Assembly (NCBI GenBank): GCA_017893485.1
Contig: CM030359.1
Location: 31,500,430 to 31,564,429, forward strand
Direction of reading: 5' to 3'
Source of the DNA: Hemerocallis citrina
Lineage: Eukaryota > Streptophyta > Magnoliopsida > Asparagales > Asphodelaceae
DNA length: 64,000 bases
Part shown: positions 22,232 through 32,910 of the stretch, piece by piece
How positions within the stretch are numbered: position 1 is the first letter of the stretch
Layout: each line of letters begins with the position of its first letter
Made by a program: the position numbers and the translations under genes
The notes under the pieces: model-generated
Told to the model about the DNA's origin: nothing
Databases searched by the model: none
What the model saw: only the letters and a program-made list of their open reading frames with translations

Positions 22232-22921
22232 TGTCAGAGAAATCTACTCCCAACTCGTAATGCTAATAACGGAAGTGCACCACAAGCAATAGAAACTCCC
22301 AAGAAATAGACGAACCAAGAACAAGCCACCACTTTATATGGATCTCACAAGAACACAACCAATATGCAGAGATAACCAATACTTCTTATTCCCAAAGAAA
22401 TACAAAGATTACAAGAAAGATTACAACTCCCAATCTCTCTCTCTCACCTTTGAAACACTCGGCACAATCTCTCTTGAAGTTGAGTAATGATCAGCACTAG
22501 ATTAGCAAGTCCTAGAGTTTATGGCCATATATATAGCCCCCGAGAAAATTCTAAAAGATAAACACAAATATAGCAAATTGAGCTTTTCTCCCGTAAGCCC
22601 AAAAGAAACAATCAGCGTCGGTGTCGGTCGACTGACCCCCAGGCCGGTCGACCGCATTGTGCAACATCAATCCAGAGGGCTAACCGGTCGACCGCACCCC
22701 TAGTGCCGGTCGACCGTCCCTTCCTCTGTTGAACGCCTGCACTCGAAGAACCCCCAGTCGACTGGGTTGGTAGGCCGCACCCCTAGCCGGTCGACCGCAA
22801 CCCTCCAGACTTCTCTTCTTCTACTTGCTGCTTATCTTCCCTTGCTTCTTTGTCTTCTCCTCTTCTTCTTCAACTTCAAGTACCCCATGCCTACGTGTAT
22901 TTGAGGCCACAATTCCTAACA
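22232..22921 (-). repeat. copia-type LTR with primer site, element truncated
   Basis: On the minus strand this 690-bp LTR starts TGTTAGGAATTGTGGCC (22921) and ends CTCTGACA (22232), followed by AG and the primer site TGGTATCAGAGC. Only about 190 bp of leader remains before the microsatellite at 22038, so most of the element is gone. The U3 part holds six copies of a GTCGAC-centred palindrome (22620-22797). A TATATATA box lies at about 22527-22535. It resembles the LTRs at 51086 and 53415. Confidence 0.75.
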
Positions 22922-24540
22922 GTATACACAGTTGAGTTGGATACAACATATTTAATTGTGCCCTAATGCATGCAGGTATTATGTGCAGAGTGGTAGAAAG
23001 ATGATTGTGTGGTTAGTGGAGAAGCTGACTCAAAGCTATGTATTTCTTCAGAAGTCTCAATTTAGTAGGGTTGAAGGTACTTTACTCCCATATCCAATGA
23101 CGTATTGGAAATTGATCATTAAATGTGTTCATTGGTTTTCCATACGTAATTGGGAAAGATAAAGAATACGTATGCACAAAAAGTGAGGATGCCAGCCCAA
23201 TGACACACCTCTTCCCGGTAGAAATAGACATTATAACGGTCATTGTTTTAGTGAACTGGAAAATACAATGAATTATTTACTTCAAAGCTACGCACTTAAC
23301 TGTTAACACAAGTCAACAGATATAAGTTTCCTACATGTACATACTATAGTAGCAAATGCAGCCATAACTAATAAAGTAATCTTTTCCCTGAAAAAGTAGT
23401 AAACTACCCTCTGATAAAACTGTGTTTATGAATAAATATTTAATGGTTTACAATATCGCCTTTTCCTTTTACCCCCAAATATTACATTTTATTTGCTTTC
23501 ATCTTTTCGGTTAATGCAGATTGAAGTGTAAACTATGTGTGATGTTATCAGATGAAAGTGAAATTTCTCACCGTTGTATTATGTCTTCCCCAAAAGATGG
23601 CTTGACATCCATTTTTGGTTACGGCACCAAAGGGGCCCTCCCATTCTACTTGAAGTAGTCAAAAGGTTGATCTTCAGAATGAAAGGTAGTGGCAAAGTAA
23701 ATCATGGGTTCAGATTGTGAATTTTCTTGTATTCTTCAGCTTTAGTGGTTGTAATTGTGACTACAAGGATGGTTTGATATTTAGGATTTAATTTGACAAT
23801 GGTGTGATTCGCTCTTGGAAGTGCAAAGAATTACTAATTAATTACAATAAAAAAAAATCATTTATCTTATATTTATCAGTAGAATGCAACTTCAAAAATT
23901 CTCAATACGAATGTGTTTCTCTCTGTTTAATGCATACAGAGGAAATAGTTTAACATAATTAAATGTAGTTGGTGGTATGTCCATTAATGGCTAACATAAT
24001 AAGTTAACTTTATTTTTATTATATTTGGTTCTTGTATTATATTACCATCAATAATAATAAAAAATAAATAATATTGTTTCTCCACGTAACCAATTTTATA
24101 ATGTCTATAATTTACTAAATGAAGTGATAACAATATTAGTTGTATTTGCAAAATTGTTTGGTAGATAAACACATTATCATAATTATTTTATTATTATATT
24201 AAGAATGCTATATATATTTTGTTGTTCCTAATTTTGCAAGATATTCTTTTTGAAACTAAAAAAGAATGCAAGTGGTCATCCTCTACATATTTATACTAAT
24301 CATGGCTTAATGTCTATAAATATGCTACAAAACTCCTAATAGTGAACATTGGTATAATCAATACCTTTAAAGAGTGAATAATTGTGGTATATATATACAT
24401 ACTATGTTTGCGCAATATTATGTACTTAGCCCTATTGTGCATTTCTACAGACTAACTGATCTAAAGACAAAAACAGATAGAGAAGAAACTATTTACTTAT
24501 TGTGGTTTAAGAGTATCTTCTTGGTTTTTTAAGTTACAGG
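22922..24540. other. intergenic, no gene recognised
   Basis: One plus-strand exon-like stretch at 22976-23075 (YYVQSGRKMIVWLVEKLTQS) follows an acceptor-like GCATGCAG but has no recognised partner. The rest is AT-rich. Confidence 0.5.
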
Positions 24541-24565
24541 CAATGCTGATAAAACAGTACTAAAC

Positions 24566-26041
24566 CATATTTGAATGATAAGTATAGCAAGCATCAAGGG
24601 CAAAAACTTTGTTTTTCTGATGAGATATTTGAAGCTCCATAATAACTTGATCTACAGTTCAATCCCGACCCAGATCAACTAGCTGACATATGCTTAAGCC
24701 TTCAATTTCAGCTATAATGAGCTGCGTCGGAAGATCCCGCACGGTCATGTGACTGCAAAAATTGGAGTGAATGCCTATTTCTAGAACAAATGCCTTTGCG
24801 AAAAGCCAATTAAAGCTTGCAAGTAAAAGTGCGAACTATCAAATTGATTTCTACGTATCATAAAATAAATGGTGTTCCAATCGGTCATCAGAAAATGTTA
24901 GTAACAGTCATGAAATCCATCCTGATATGAAATAGGGCACTATGGTAACAATGGTGAAAGCCACCCATAGAATTAAAATGGGCACAAATTACAAAACAAA
25001 CCACATAATAAAACAAATCACTTCAATAACAATCATGAATATCTATGTGAAAGTCTCTGCCACTATGCTAAAACTTCGAAGTTGTAGAATGATTAAGGGA
25101 AATTGCACTTGTATTCTAACATGTCCCCTCAGGTCGAGCGCCCATTTTTTTATGGGCCCAACAAATTGTGGGCCGAAACCTGGACAATACACAGCGGTAT
25201 TTTTTTTTTAATCCGCATTTAAATTGTGTAGCCAGTAGGATTCGAACCTGGGTTGCTCTGATACCATGTGAAAGTCTCTGCCACTATGCTAAAACTTCGA
25301 AGTTGTAAAAGGGTTAAGGGAAATTGCACTTGTATTCTAACAATCTATTTTTAAAAAAATAACATATGTGAAAGAAAAATTGGCATACCTGAGCTTGTTT
25401 TTGTGGCTATTGATTATCTTTTGCATTTTCTCTTGTGAAGAATGGTATCGAGCATTACCCAAAGAAAACAAGAACATCTGCAACCAGATCGGCCAAATCA
25501 TCAACCGAAGGGACCAGCACATTTGAAGAAATTGGACTGTCACAAAATTCTTGTGAATACATTGACCAAAAGAGTAGGAAGCAAGAAACTACATTGATAT
25601 ACAAAAAAAAGTTACCGACCTCATGGCCAGGCAGACTTATATGATATATGCATAAATTGTCAAGGAGCAACGAAGCAGCTTCAGGACAAAAGAATAATCC
25701 GTTATCCGTGGATGCACAACATATCTGTTCAAATTCACAAACATAAATGTCAACTATCTATCAAACTTCCTCATCTTCCCATATATAAAAATTGTTGCAT
25801 ATAATGTAAACTTCCTCAACTTGCCCTTTTCGTAGGTGTTGATTTCTCAACCGAAGGCAGAGTGGTTCAGCAAGTCTGCAATTTCCGGTGTGGCCTCAAA
25901 GAGTATGTCGCAACCTGATAATAGCCCTTGTGATTGACAGAGCACAAGTGTTGATTGGAGTTGTTTGAGAATTTGCGACATGGGGTTTAACTCAGCTATA
26001 GCTGCAAAGTTCTTTCCCTTCCATCTTGGACCCATTGAATC
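24566..26041 (-). pseudogene. unrecognised multi-exon gene fragment
   Basis: Several minus-strand blocks with splice-like borders look coding: 26041-25847 (GPRWKGKNFAAIAELNPMSQ, LLSGCDILFEATPEIADLLN), about 25735-25655 ([20 protein letters not shown]), from 25549 ([19 protein letters not shown]), and 24752-24566 (MTVRDLPTQLIIAEIEGLSI). The last block has an in-frame TGA at 24661-24659. I do not recognise the protein. The TRIM at 25046-25342 lies between two blocks. It may be a real gene missing pieces or a pseudogene. Confidence 0.4.
25046..25342 (-). mobile_element. TRIM (miniature LTR retrotransposon)
   Basis: A 297-bp element with two 76-bp LTRs (25046-25121, 25267-25342) that are nearly identical, flanked by a perfect 5-bp duplication ATCTA (25041-25045, 25343-25347). 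On the minus strand the LTR runs TGTTAGAATACAAGTGC to TTTCACA and is followed by the primer site TGGTATCAGAGC. The second LTR is preceded by a purine tract CTGAGGGGACA. It has no coding capacity, as expected for TRIMs. Confidence 0.93.
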
Positions 26042-26099
26042 CTTGAATAGAAAGAAACAATTCATTCCATTTATTGATTTTGGCATTTAAACAAACAGT

Positions 26100-27280
26100 T
26101 GGTGGGAAAGTAACTGAAAATCTTCTTAACAATGGAATAAACAAAATCATGATCCCTACTGTTTAGATTCACAGAATCACACCCAAAACAGTTGAATTTC
26201 TTGAAATCGCTTGAACAAAAAAACACCCATAGAATTCAAATCAAGTTGTAAGATTAAGAACTTAGTTGCACTCCTTCAATGTATATCATCATGCATCATC
26301 CAATAAGCAAATATTCCAATCAGTCATGGTTATCAAGAAACAAATAAACTCATACAAGTAAACAATATTATCGTCCTAATCATAAACAATTTGAGCTATT
26401 AGTCACATATCTCGCGAAAATTATCAAAATCAAATGTTATTGATGAGAAACTTTTATCAAACACTTGGTGTGCACATTAGATGTGACACAGAACAAATTA
26501 ATAGAACAAGATAATGACAACACAAATTAGGGTGTAATGAACTGATAATTAATCACATTTCTTCATCGTTTAAACCAACCGAGACCGGAAAAATCATCTA
26601 GAATTGAAAGACGAAATAACTATTTTCCTATCTCATGCATTTTGAATTTTCCTGCATTGCCAAAAGTGCCCAAATAATTTATTTTAAGAAGTTTAGCATA
26701 TTAATCAATCCTTCAGAAATCTTGTATTAGTCACCCACAAACCAATACTTTATAATTGCATTTCACTATCAGTACCTAACAATGAGGGGTCGGGTTCGGT
26801 GGGGTTTTCTCAGCTTTGGCACGACACGAACTAAAGCCCAATACAATTGCCTGAAAACCCCGTTCAACAAATGAGCTCGAATGGAAGTCTAGGGTTTCGG
26901 CATCGGCCGGCATTTGAGAGAGAGCGAGAGAGTTTGGTGGTGAAAATTGTCGGGAGTCCGGTGCCAGAGATGATCCGTGAGGGAAAGGGGAGGACGAGGC
27001 AGCGTCGCTGTCGACAGCGGTGGATTGGAGGGAGGCTAGTAGGGGAGAGAGAGAGCAGCGTCGTTGGCGTGGTACTCATAGGGATAGGAGATTTGAGGGG
27101 TAGGGTTTGGTATTAGGGATTAAAGTTGAGAGATTAATTTGTATGGTCGAGATTTGATCTAAGAATAAGATGAGTGATTCAGATATGAAATATTGGAGAG
27201 ATTTCTATGGTTCAGATTAGATCTAAGGTATAATAAAAATTAATTGTATGGTCCAGATCTACTCTGGACAGATTTATTCT
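26100..27280. other. intergenic, possible GC-richer leader
   Basis: No gene recognised. A relatively GC-rich block at 26860-27110 has overlapping short ORFs on both strands (60-90 codons). It could be a leader or first exon, but nothing supports a product. Confidence 0.35.
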
Positions 27281-27406
27281 TGCTTTTATAATAGAAAATA
27301 GATTTTTAAAAATATTTTACCAAATTTAAGTTTAAACAGGTTGCCAATTTTGAAAAAGGTGAGTCTATTGCCAATTTTTTTTCCTTTTTTACAAAAATAT
27401 ATTGCC

Positions 27407-27410
<4 letters not shown>

Positions 27411-27483
<73 letters not shown>
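27411..27483. repeat. (AT)n microsatellite
   Basis: About 73 bp of pure alternating AT. Confidence 0.95.
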
Positions 27484-27485
<2 letters not shown>

Positions 27486-28314
27486 CTATTATAATGGGAG
27501 AGATGGGGTTCCAAACAAATAAACAATTTTTTATTGTTTTTTGTATGTTAGTCAACATGTGCAGCGCACGTGTTGGTAGGTTTTTTTTTTTGTCTTTTTC
27601 CTTCTTCCTCCACGTGCATCGCACGTGCATGATACTAGTACTATTTTAATGGGAGAGTTGGGGTTTGTAACAAACAAACCCTAACTTTGTAACTATATAA
27701 ACACGTATAATACACGTCCAAACAAACCCTAACTTTGTAACTATATAAACATGTATAATACACGTCCAAACTATATCCAACAAATACACATGTAGCCCAA
27801 ATCAAAAAATTCAAATATATACTATTTTTTTCTTATTCAATATATATTCATTTAAATTGATGACATTACTTTTTTTAGACGTACATCGCACGTATATTAT
27901 ACTAGTATATTATAATAGGAGAATACCTTAGTGTCATTTGTAAATCTACCAACGCGTGCATTAACTAATATGAAGGAGGTCTCAGGTTAGAGTCCTCACT
28001 ACGTCAGATTTTTTACTTTAAATTTTTTAAAATATATTAAATGTGCTTCGCACGTGTAAATTACTATCTATTTATCTATATATCATCTATCTATCTATAA
28101 TATAATATATAATAACTATTATAATGGAAGATTTGGAGTTGTAAATCTACCTACTTACGTGCAACACACGTGCAACTCTAACTCTCCCATAGTCTTCCCC
28201 ATTTACTTTTAAAAATATATGATCATATTTATTAAGATATGCATCACACGTGTATATCAGAGTTCTTATTTTAAATTTTTTAAATAAATTAATATGTACA
28301 TTGCACGTGTATAT

Positions 28315-28320
<6 letters not shown>
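27486..28320 (+). mobile_element. head-to-tail array of small Helitron-like elements
   Basis: Four short units abut: about 27486-27638, 27639-27905, 27906-28067 and 28110-28320. Each starts with a TATTATAATGG-like head and ends with a GC-rich hairpin such as GTGCATCGCACGTG. CTAG followed by T comes next in three of them; the third reads CTAT. The 3' hairpin plus CTAG|T is a Helitron signature. None codes for Rep/Helicase. Exact 5' ends (expected TC after A) are blurred by flanking TA tracts. The second unit has a 48-bp tandem repeat (about 27670-27765). Confidence 0.6.

Positions 28321-28346
<26 letters not shown>
28321..28346. repeat. (GT)n microsatellite
   Basis: GT alternation directly after a Helitron-type CTAG end. 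Confidence 0.9.
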
Positions 28347-28352
<6 letters not shown>

Positions 28353-28353
28353 C

Positions 28354-28765
28354 CATAAAAAGAAGGGAAATATATATAATTTTTCAAATCGATTACCACA
28401 GTTATAGAAGGAATAAATTTGTTGTCAAATTTAAAAAAGGAAAATCTAAGCGACAAAATAGTGAAAAAGAGAAATTAACAGAAGCATGTGCATTACACTA
28501 AGTTAGCTAATCTACAATTAATAACCAATCAATATAATGACAATTACTCTTTATTTATATACTAGATTTGCCCGTGGCCACGTACCTACGGCAAGTCTTT
28601 AGAACGATACAACATATGAAAAGTCTTGTAAACAGTAAATCAACAATTATGTACGTAGCTGAAGTTTGAATAGTATGACAATAATTAGTTGTAAATAAAA
28701 GTCCATGTTTCCATTAGTATATGATAAAAAATAATTATAAATTGGAGTATAAAAGTCCATGTTTC
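28354..28765. repeat. segmental duplication copy 1 (empty site)
   Basis: This block, from GCCATAAAAAGAAGGGAAAT to AGTCCATGTTTCC, is repeated at 29132-29283 plus 30689-30955. Around 28494-28510 it carries CACTAAGTTAGC uninterrupted, which is the empty version of the PIF/Harbinger site. From 28562 it contains a minus-strand Helitron 3' terminus. Confidence 0.85.
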
Positions 28766-28767
<2 letters not shown>

Positions 28768-28822
<55 letters not shown>

Positions 28823-29068
28823 AAACACAAAGAAGGCTATCAAGTGGTCCTCCTTCAAACCCCTCAAAATCAATGGCCCAGATCTAACCTCACAAAACAC
28901 ATTCCCCCCCCAAAAGTTGCCCCCCAAAACTCAAATTCAATCCAATGCCCTCTCTACGACCCAACGACATGCCATCTCGATCTCAGATTCACCCTATGCT
29001 TGATTGAACCTCCTACAGTCTTTTTTGTAAGAGTTTTAGAACTTTCCTTTCATATGTATATATATACA

Positions 29069-29134
<66 letters not shown>
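28768..29134. repeat. AT/CA microsatellites around a reverse Helitron segment
   Basis: (CA)n(AT)n at about 28768-28818 and interrupted (AT)n at about 29054-29133. Between them, 28819-28945 is the inverse complement of the terminal block seen at 31870-32027, 32510-32662 and 39175-39334. Confidence 0.7.
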
Positions 29135-29283
29135 GCCATAAAAAGAAGGGAAATCTGTTTTTTTTTCAAATCTATTACCATAGTTATAGAAGGAATAAAT
29201 TTGTTGTATAATTTAAAAAAGGAAAATCTAAGCGACAAAATAGTGAAAAAGAGAAATTATCAGAAGCAGGTGCATTACACTAA

Positions 29284-30688
29284 GGGGGCGTTTGGTATGC
29301 GGATTGGAGAATTCCCAGGAATTGGTGGATTCCTAGGAATATGAGGGTGGGAATGAAGATTCTCAGGAATGTTGCAATACTGTGTTTGGTATACGACATT
29401 ACATGCCTGGGAATACTTTATTACCGTGTTTGGTATAGAACAATTCATTCCCATCAATCCATCTCTATAGTAGACATTACCGAAAATACCTTTTTGGCTT
29501 TATTTAAAAAATGCATTGGACTTTGTACTATCATTACTGCTAGCGTGACTGTTGTCTCGCCATGGACCATATAGGAACATGGATGACACCAATTCGGAAA
29601 TTTGGCATCTCCATTCCGCTCTTGATAGAGTTTAAGGCGATGACGAAGACCCCTATGACTACTACTATGACTGTCATCTTCTAATAGTGTATCATAACAG
29701 TAAAATGCATCCACGTTCCTGAGTAAAATTCTCCTAGAGAGAGAGTAAACCTTTGAAATCCTTTTTCTTGGGCAGAACTATCGACTTTTTAAAGGTGTAG
29801 TTGTCGTAACCGAGAGCATACAAGAAAAGAGATTGAATGACATGATTTTTATCTGTACTGACGACTACTAAAGTTGATTGATCTGGAAGATGAAGTGTTC
29901 TGAATTTGTTGATAAAGTAGCAATCGTTGGTTAAGTTGTAGAGTTGTTTGCATAGAGTCCTGAATCTTACCAACGATTTGTATGGAAGCCGGAGATATAC
30001 TTCTTGGATTATATCTGTTGATGGCATAACATTATTATTATTATTATACCTAGGTCTTTTTGATGTGGTTTCCTTCATTATTGCTTTCATGTAGTCGTAG
30101 GCGTCGTCATTGTCTTCGATCTTCTCTCTTTTCTGAGCCATGGAGCACAGCCAGGATGCATGGTAAAGAAATGGTAGAAACCCTAGATTAGTTGATTTCT
30201 TTATTTAAAATTTTCTTTTTCTTTCCTGTTGATGACAACCCTAGATTGATTTTGTGTATGACATATTCATAGCTCACACAAATATAGCTAGCCTTGTGCC
30301 GAACCCTAATCTGAATTGGGCTTACACTATTTCTTACCAGTATCTATGCTAGGAAAAACACATCTGAACGCAAGATTAAATTTTTTAAAAACGAAGAGAT
30401 GAACGCGGTAGTGGGTGAATTTGGTTGGAGGGAACAAGAGCGGGTTATATGATAAGCCAGAAATCTGGAGGGTGTTTTGGGTATACAATAATCTCACTCA
30501 TTTTTTATGTGGAGGAATCCACAAATCCCACCCTTTTCAATGGGAATGTTTATCCTTCCAAACTAATTATTTTGATAACCCTGAGAATTTAAAATTATTT
30601 ACAAAACTATACCTATATCTTCCCAAACCAGGTAATCAAGAGGGTAATCCTAGATTCCCTTATACATTACCGCGTACCAAACTCCCCC
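29284..30688. mobile_element. non-autonomous PIF/Harbinger-type element
   Basis: A 1405-bp insertion with terminal inverted repeats (GGGGGCGTTTGGTATGCGG at the left, GGGGGAGTTTGGTACGCGG on the opposite strand at the right) and a 3-bp TAA duplication (29281-29283, 30689-30691). These are PIF/Harbinger hallmarks. The duplicated flanking block without the element at about 28500 proves the borders. No transposase is present; the inside holds an F-box fragment. Confidence 0.92.
29734..30141 (-). CDS. F-box protein N-terminal fragment carried in the PIF/Harbinger element
   Basis: A 135-codon ORF from ATG 30141. After a charged N terminus and a short poly-Asn run (residues 33-37), residues 41-80 carry an F-box-like motif (DIIQEVYLRLPYKSLVRFRT, CKQLYNLTNDCYFINKF). 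The domain normally binds SKP1 in SCF ubiquitin ligases. Plant F-box proteins usually run 350-450 residues, so this ends early at a TAG; further similarity may continue in another frame (29454-29714). It sits wholly inside the transposon, so it is probably a captured fragment. No promoter evidence. Confidence 0.65.
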   Translation of the reverse strand: MAQKREKIEDNDDAYDYMKAIMKETTSKRPRYNNNNNVMPSTDIIQEVYLRLPYKSLVRFRTLCKQLYNLTNDCYFINKFRTLHLPDQSTLVVVSTDKNHVIQSLFLYALGYDNYTFKKSIVLPKKKDFKGLLSL

Positions 30689-30951
30689 TAAGTTAGCTAA
30701 TCTACAATTAATTACCAATCAATATAATGACAATTACTCTTTATTTATATACTAGATTTGCCCGCGGCCACGTGCCTACGACACGTCTTTTGAACGATAC
30801 AACATACGAAAAGTCATGTAAACAGTAAATCAACAATTATGTAGCTGAAGTTTAAATAGTATGACAATAATTAGTTGTAAATAAAAGTCCATTTTTCCAT
30901 TAGTATATGATGAAAAATAATTATAAATTTGGGTATAAAAGACTAGGTTTC

Positions 30952-30979
<28 letters not shown>

Positions 30980-30985
<6 letters not shown>

Positions 30986-31159
30986 TAATGTGAGAAGGCT
31001 TTAGTGTCATTTGTCATTTTTTCATTCAACCAACATGTGCAACGCATGTACAAAACTAACAAAACTAATATAAAAGAGGTTTCCTGTTCAAATCCTCCCT
31101 ACGTCAGAGTTTTTTTTTGTTGAAATTATTAAAACGTGCATCGCACGTGTAAATTACTA

Positions 31160-31160
<1 letters not shown>
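30980..31160 (+). mobile_element. small Helitron-like element
   Basis: Head AATATTATAATGTGAGAAGG, a tRNA B-box-like GTTCAAATCC near 31087, and terminal hairpin ACGTGCATCGCACGT followed by CTAG|T. Closely related to the element at 54698. Confidence 0.6.

Positions 31161-31161
<1 letters not shown>

Positions 31162-31230
<69 letters not shown>
31162..31230. repeat. (AT)n microsatellite
   Basis: About 69 bp of alternating TA between a Helitron 3' end and a MITE. Confidence 0.95.
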
Positions 31231-31232
<2 letters not shown>

Positions 31233-31237
<5 letters not shown>

Positions 31238-31402
31238 AAAGGATATGAGCAACTTGCTCATTTAGTAAAGGAGCAATTGATGAGGTGGCATGCATGTGAT
31301 ACATTGAGTATCTAACCACTTTTAGAATTTTTCAATCACATGCATGCCACCTCATCACTTGCTCATTTACTAAATGAGCAAATTGCTCATACCCCTTTTT
31401 CC
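31233..31402. mobile_element. hairpin MITE with about 70-bp arms
   Basis: Left arm GGGTAAAAGGATATGAGCAA and right arm (other strand) GGAAAAAGGGGTATGAGCAA continue to a shared GATGAGGTGGCATGCATGTG. TA flanks both ends but sits in TA-rich sequence, so the duplication is not proof of a Tc1/mariner origin. Confidence 0.8.
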
Positions 31403-31412
31403 TATATATATA

Positions 31413-31805
31413 TAAAGTCATGCTATTATGAGATGGTGAGATGGAGTGTTTTTTTGTGAGATGGGCGATTTGAATCATCCAAATCTTGATCACACCGTTA
31501 ACATCATTCTACATGTCATCTAGATGGTGTGTACAAAATTTTAAGCTATTTGGAGACCTCTAGTCTTTGCATCAAAGCGTTCAACACATCATTAAGATGA
31601 TGCAAAATACATATATATGCATTTATTTGAACTCTTTGATGCATAGGCTAGAGCTCTCCAAATCGCTTGAAATTTTGTACACACCATCTACATGATATGT
31701 AGAATGATGTGAACAGTGTGATCAAGATTTTGATGATTCAAATCGCTCATCTCACAAAATACATTTTCATCTTACCCATCTCACCATCTCATATTAGCAT
31801 TTTCC
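31413..31805. mobile_element. long-hairpin MITE with about 180-bp arms
   Basis: Nearly the whole 393 bp is one inverted repeat. The left arm has ATGAGATGGTGAGATGG, GCGATTTGAATCATC and AGATGGTGTGTACAAAATTT, and the right arm has the same blocks on the other strand. A transcript would form a long imperfect double-stranded hairpin. It has no ORF. Confidence 0.88.

Positions 31806-31858
<53 letters not shown>
31806..31858. repeat. (AT)n(GA)n microsatellite
   Basis: TA tract followed by GA tract, inside the Helitron-like element. Confidence 0.9.
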
Positions 31859-31860
<2 letters not shown>

Positions 31861-32229
31861 AAATAAATAATAAATGAGTTGTTTTGGGAGGGGAATTTGA
31901 ATTTAAGTTTTGGGTGGAAACTTTTGGGAAAAAAAAGTGTTTTATAAGGTTAGATCCGGGCGTTTGATTTTGAGGGGATTGAAGGAGAGCCACTTGATCA
32001 GCTTTATTTTTGTTTTATTATAGTAGATAAGGGCATTAACAGACATATAAATTAATTACTCTTTATTTATATATAAGTGCATTAACAGACATATAAATTA
32101 GAATCAATATATGACTATCGATTTCTGCAGAAAGTTGAACTAAAAGTGGTTTAGAAAAACTATGCATTTTTAATAGAACCTATAGTTTAACATTAACTAA
32201 AGTTACATTAATTGAAAATTATGAAAGAA

Positions 32230-32662
32230 CTAGGTTTGCCCGTTGACACGTGCCGTAGGCACGTCTTCGGAACGGTGCACCTTATTTGATCATATAAAAT
32301 AGTTTTGAAGGTCCAGCAAATTAATTGAAGTAGCAAACATATTATATGAGAAACATTTTGGGGTCCAGCAAAAAATATATTATATACTTTTTTTGAATTA
32401 TTTTTAAAGTTTTTAAAGTTTTAATTTTTTTAATTTTTTAAAATTTTTATTTTCTTAAATTTTTAATAGAAGATGGAAGGAAAGAGAGAGAAAAAATTTA
32501 AATAAATATAGGAGTTGTTTTGGGTGGGGGATTTGAATTTGAGTTTTGGGGGGAAACTTTTTGGAGGGAAAATATGTTTTATGAGGTTAGATCTGAGCCT
32601 TTGATTTTTGGGGGATTGAATGAGAGCCACTTGATAACTTTCTTTGTGTTTTATTATATAGA
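32230..32662 (-). mobile_element. Helitron-like element
   Basis: On the minus strand: 5' TCTATATAATAAAACAC directly after a T-rich flank, and 3' hairpin region GTGCCGTAGGCACG, then GGGCAAACCTAG. About 433 bp, non-coding, same family as 38920-39334. Confidence 0.6.
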
Positions 32663-32838
32663 TAACTATTTACAATGATGCACCCTTTTATGGTAGAAAA
32701 TAATATGAAAAACCCTGGTTTATAGAGAACTAAGATGTAAATGTTTACTGGAACCCAACTAATTAGATTTTTTTTCTTCAAAATGAACCACTTTTCGAAA
32801 CTATTTCACCAACTTGTCCACTTTCCAAACTAATTTCA

Positions 32839-32910
32839 TGGGTGGATCGGTTTGAGACACGTCAGCATAAACTAATTTCATGGGTAGACCAGTTTGGGAC
32901 ACGTCAGCAT
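32839..32910. repeat. short tandem duplication in left inverted repeat
   Basis: AAACTAATTTCATGGGT-containing units of about 42 bp occur twice in a row, both ending ACACGTCAGCAT. Confidence 0.8.

Larger units (their letters stand above)
30752..32027 (-). mobile_element. Helitron-like element with nested insertions
   Basis: On the minus strand it starts TCTACTATAATAAAAC (32027) and ends with a hairpin region and GGGCAAATCTAG|T (30752). Inside lie a smaller Helitron (ending at 31160), two hairpin MITEs and several microsatellites. The uninterrupted relatives are at 32230-32662 and 38920-39334. Confidence 0.6.

Noticed and set aside
22976..23075. Plus-strand exon YYVQSGRKMIVWLVEKLTQS
   Set aside because: It has an acceptor-like flank and reads well, but is only one short block without partner exons or recognisable family.
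26847..27116. 89-codon plus-strand ORF and overlapping minus-strand ORF in a GC-richer block
   Set aside because: Both strands are open and neither shows a known motif. Treated as possible leader sequence only.
27486..28320. CRISPR-like array from the recurrent ACGTGCATCGCACGT hairpins
   Set aside because: Hairpins recur with irregular spacing and always next to CTAG|T ends. They are Helitron tails in a plant genome.
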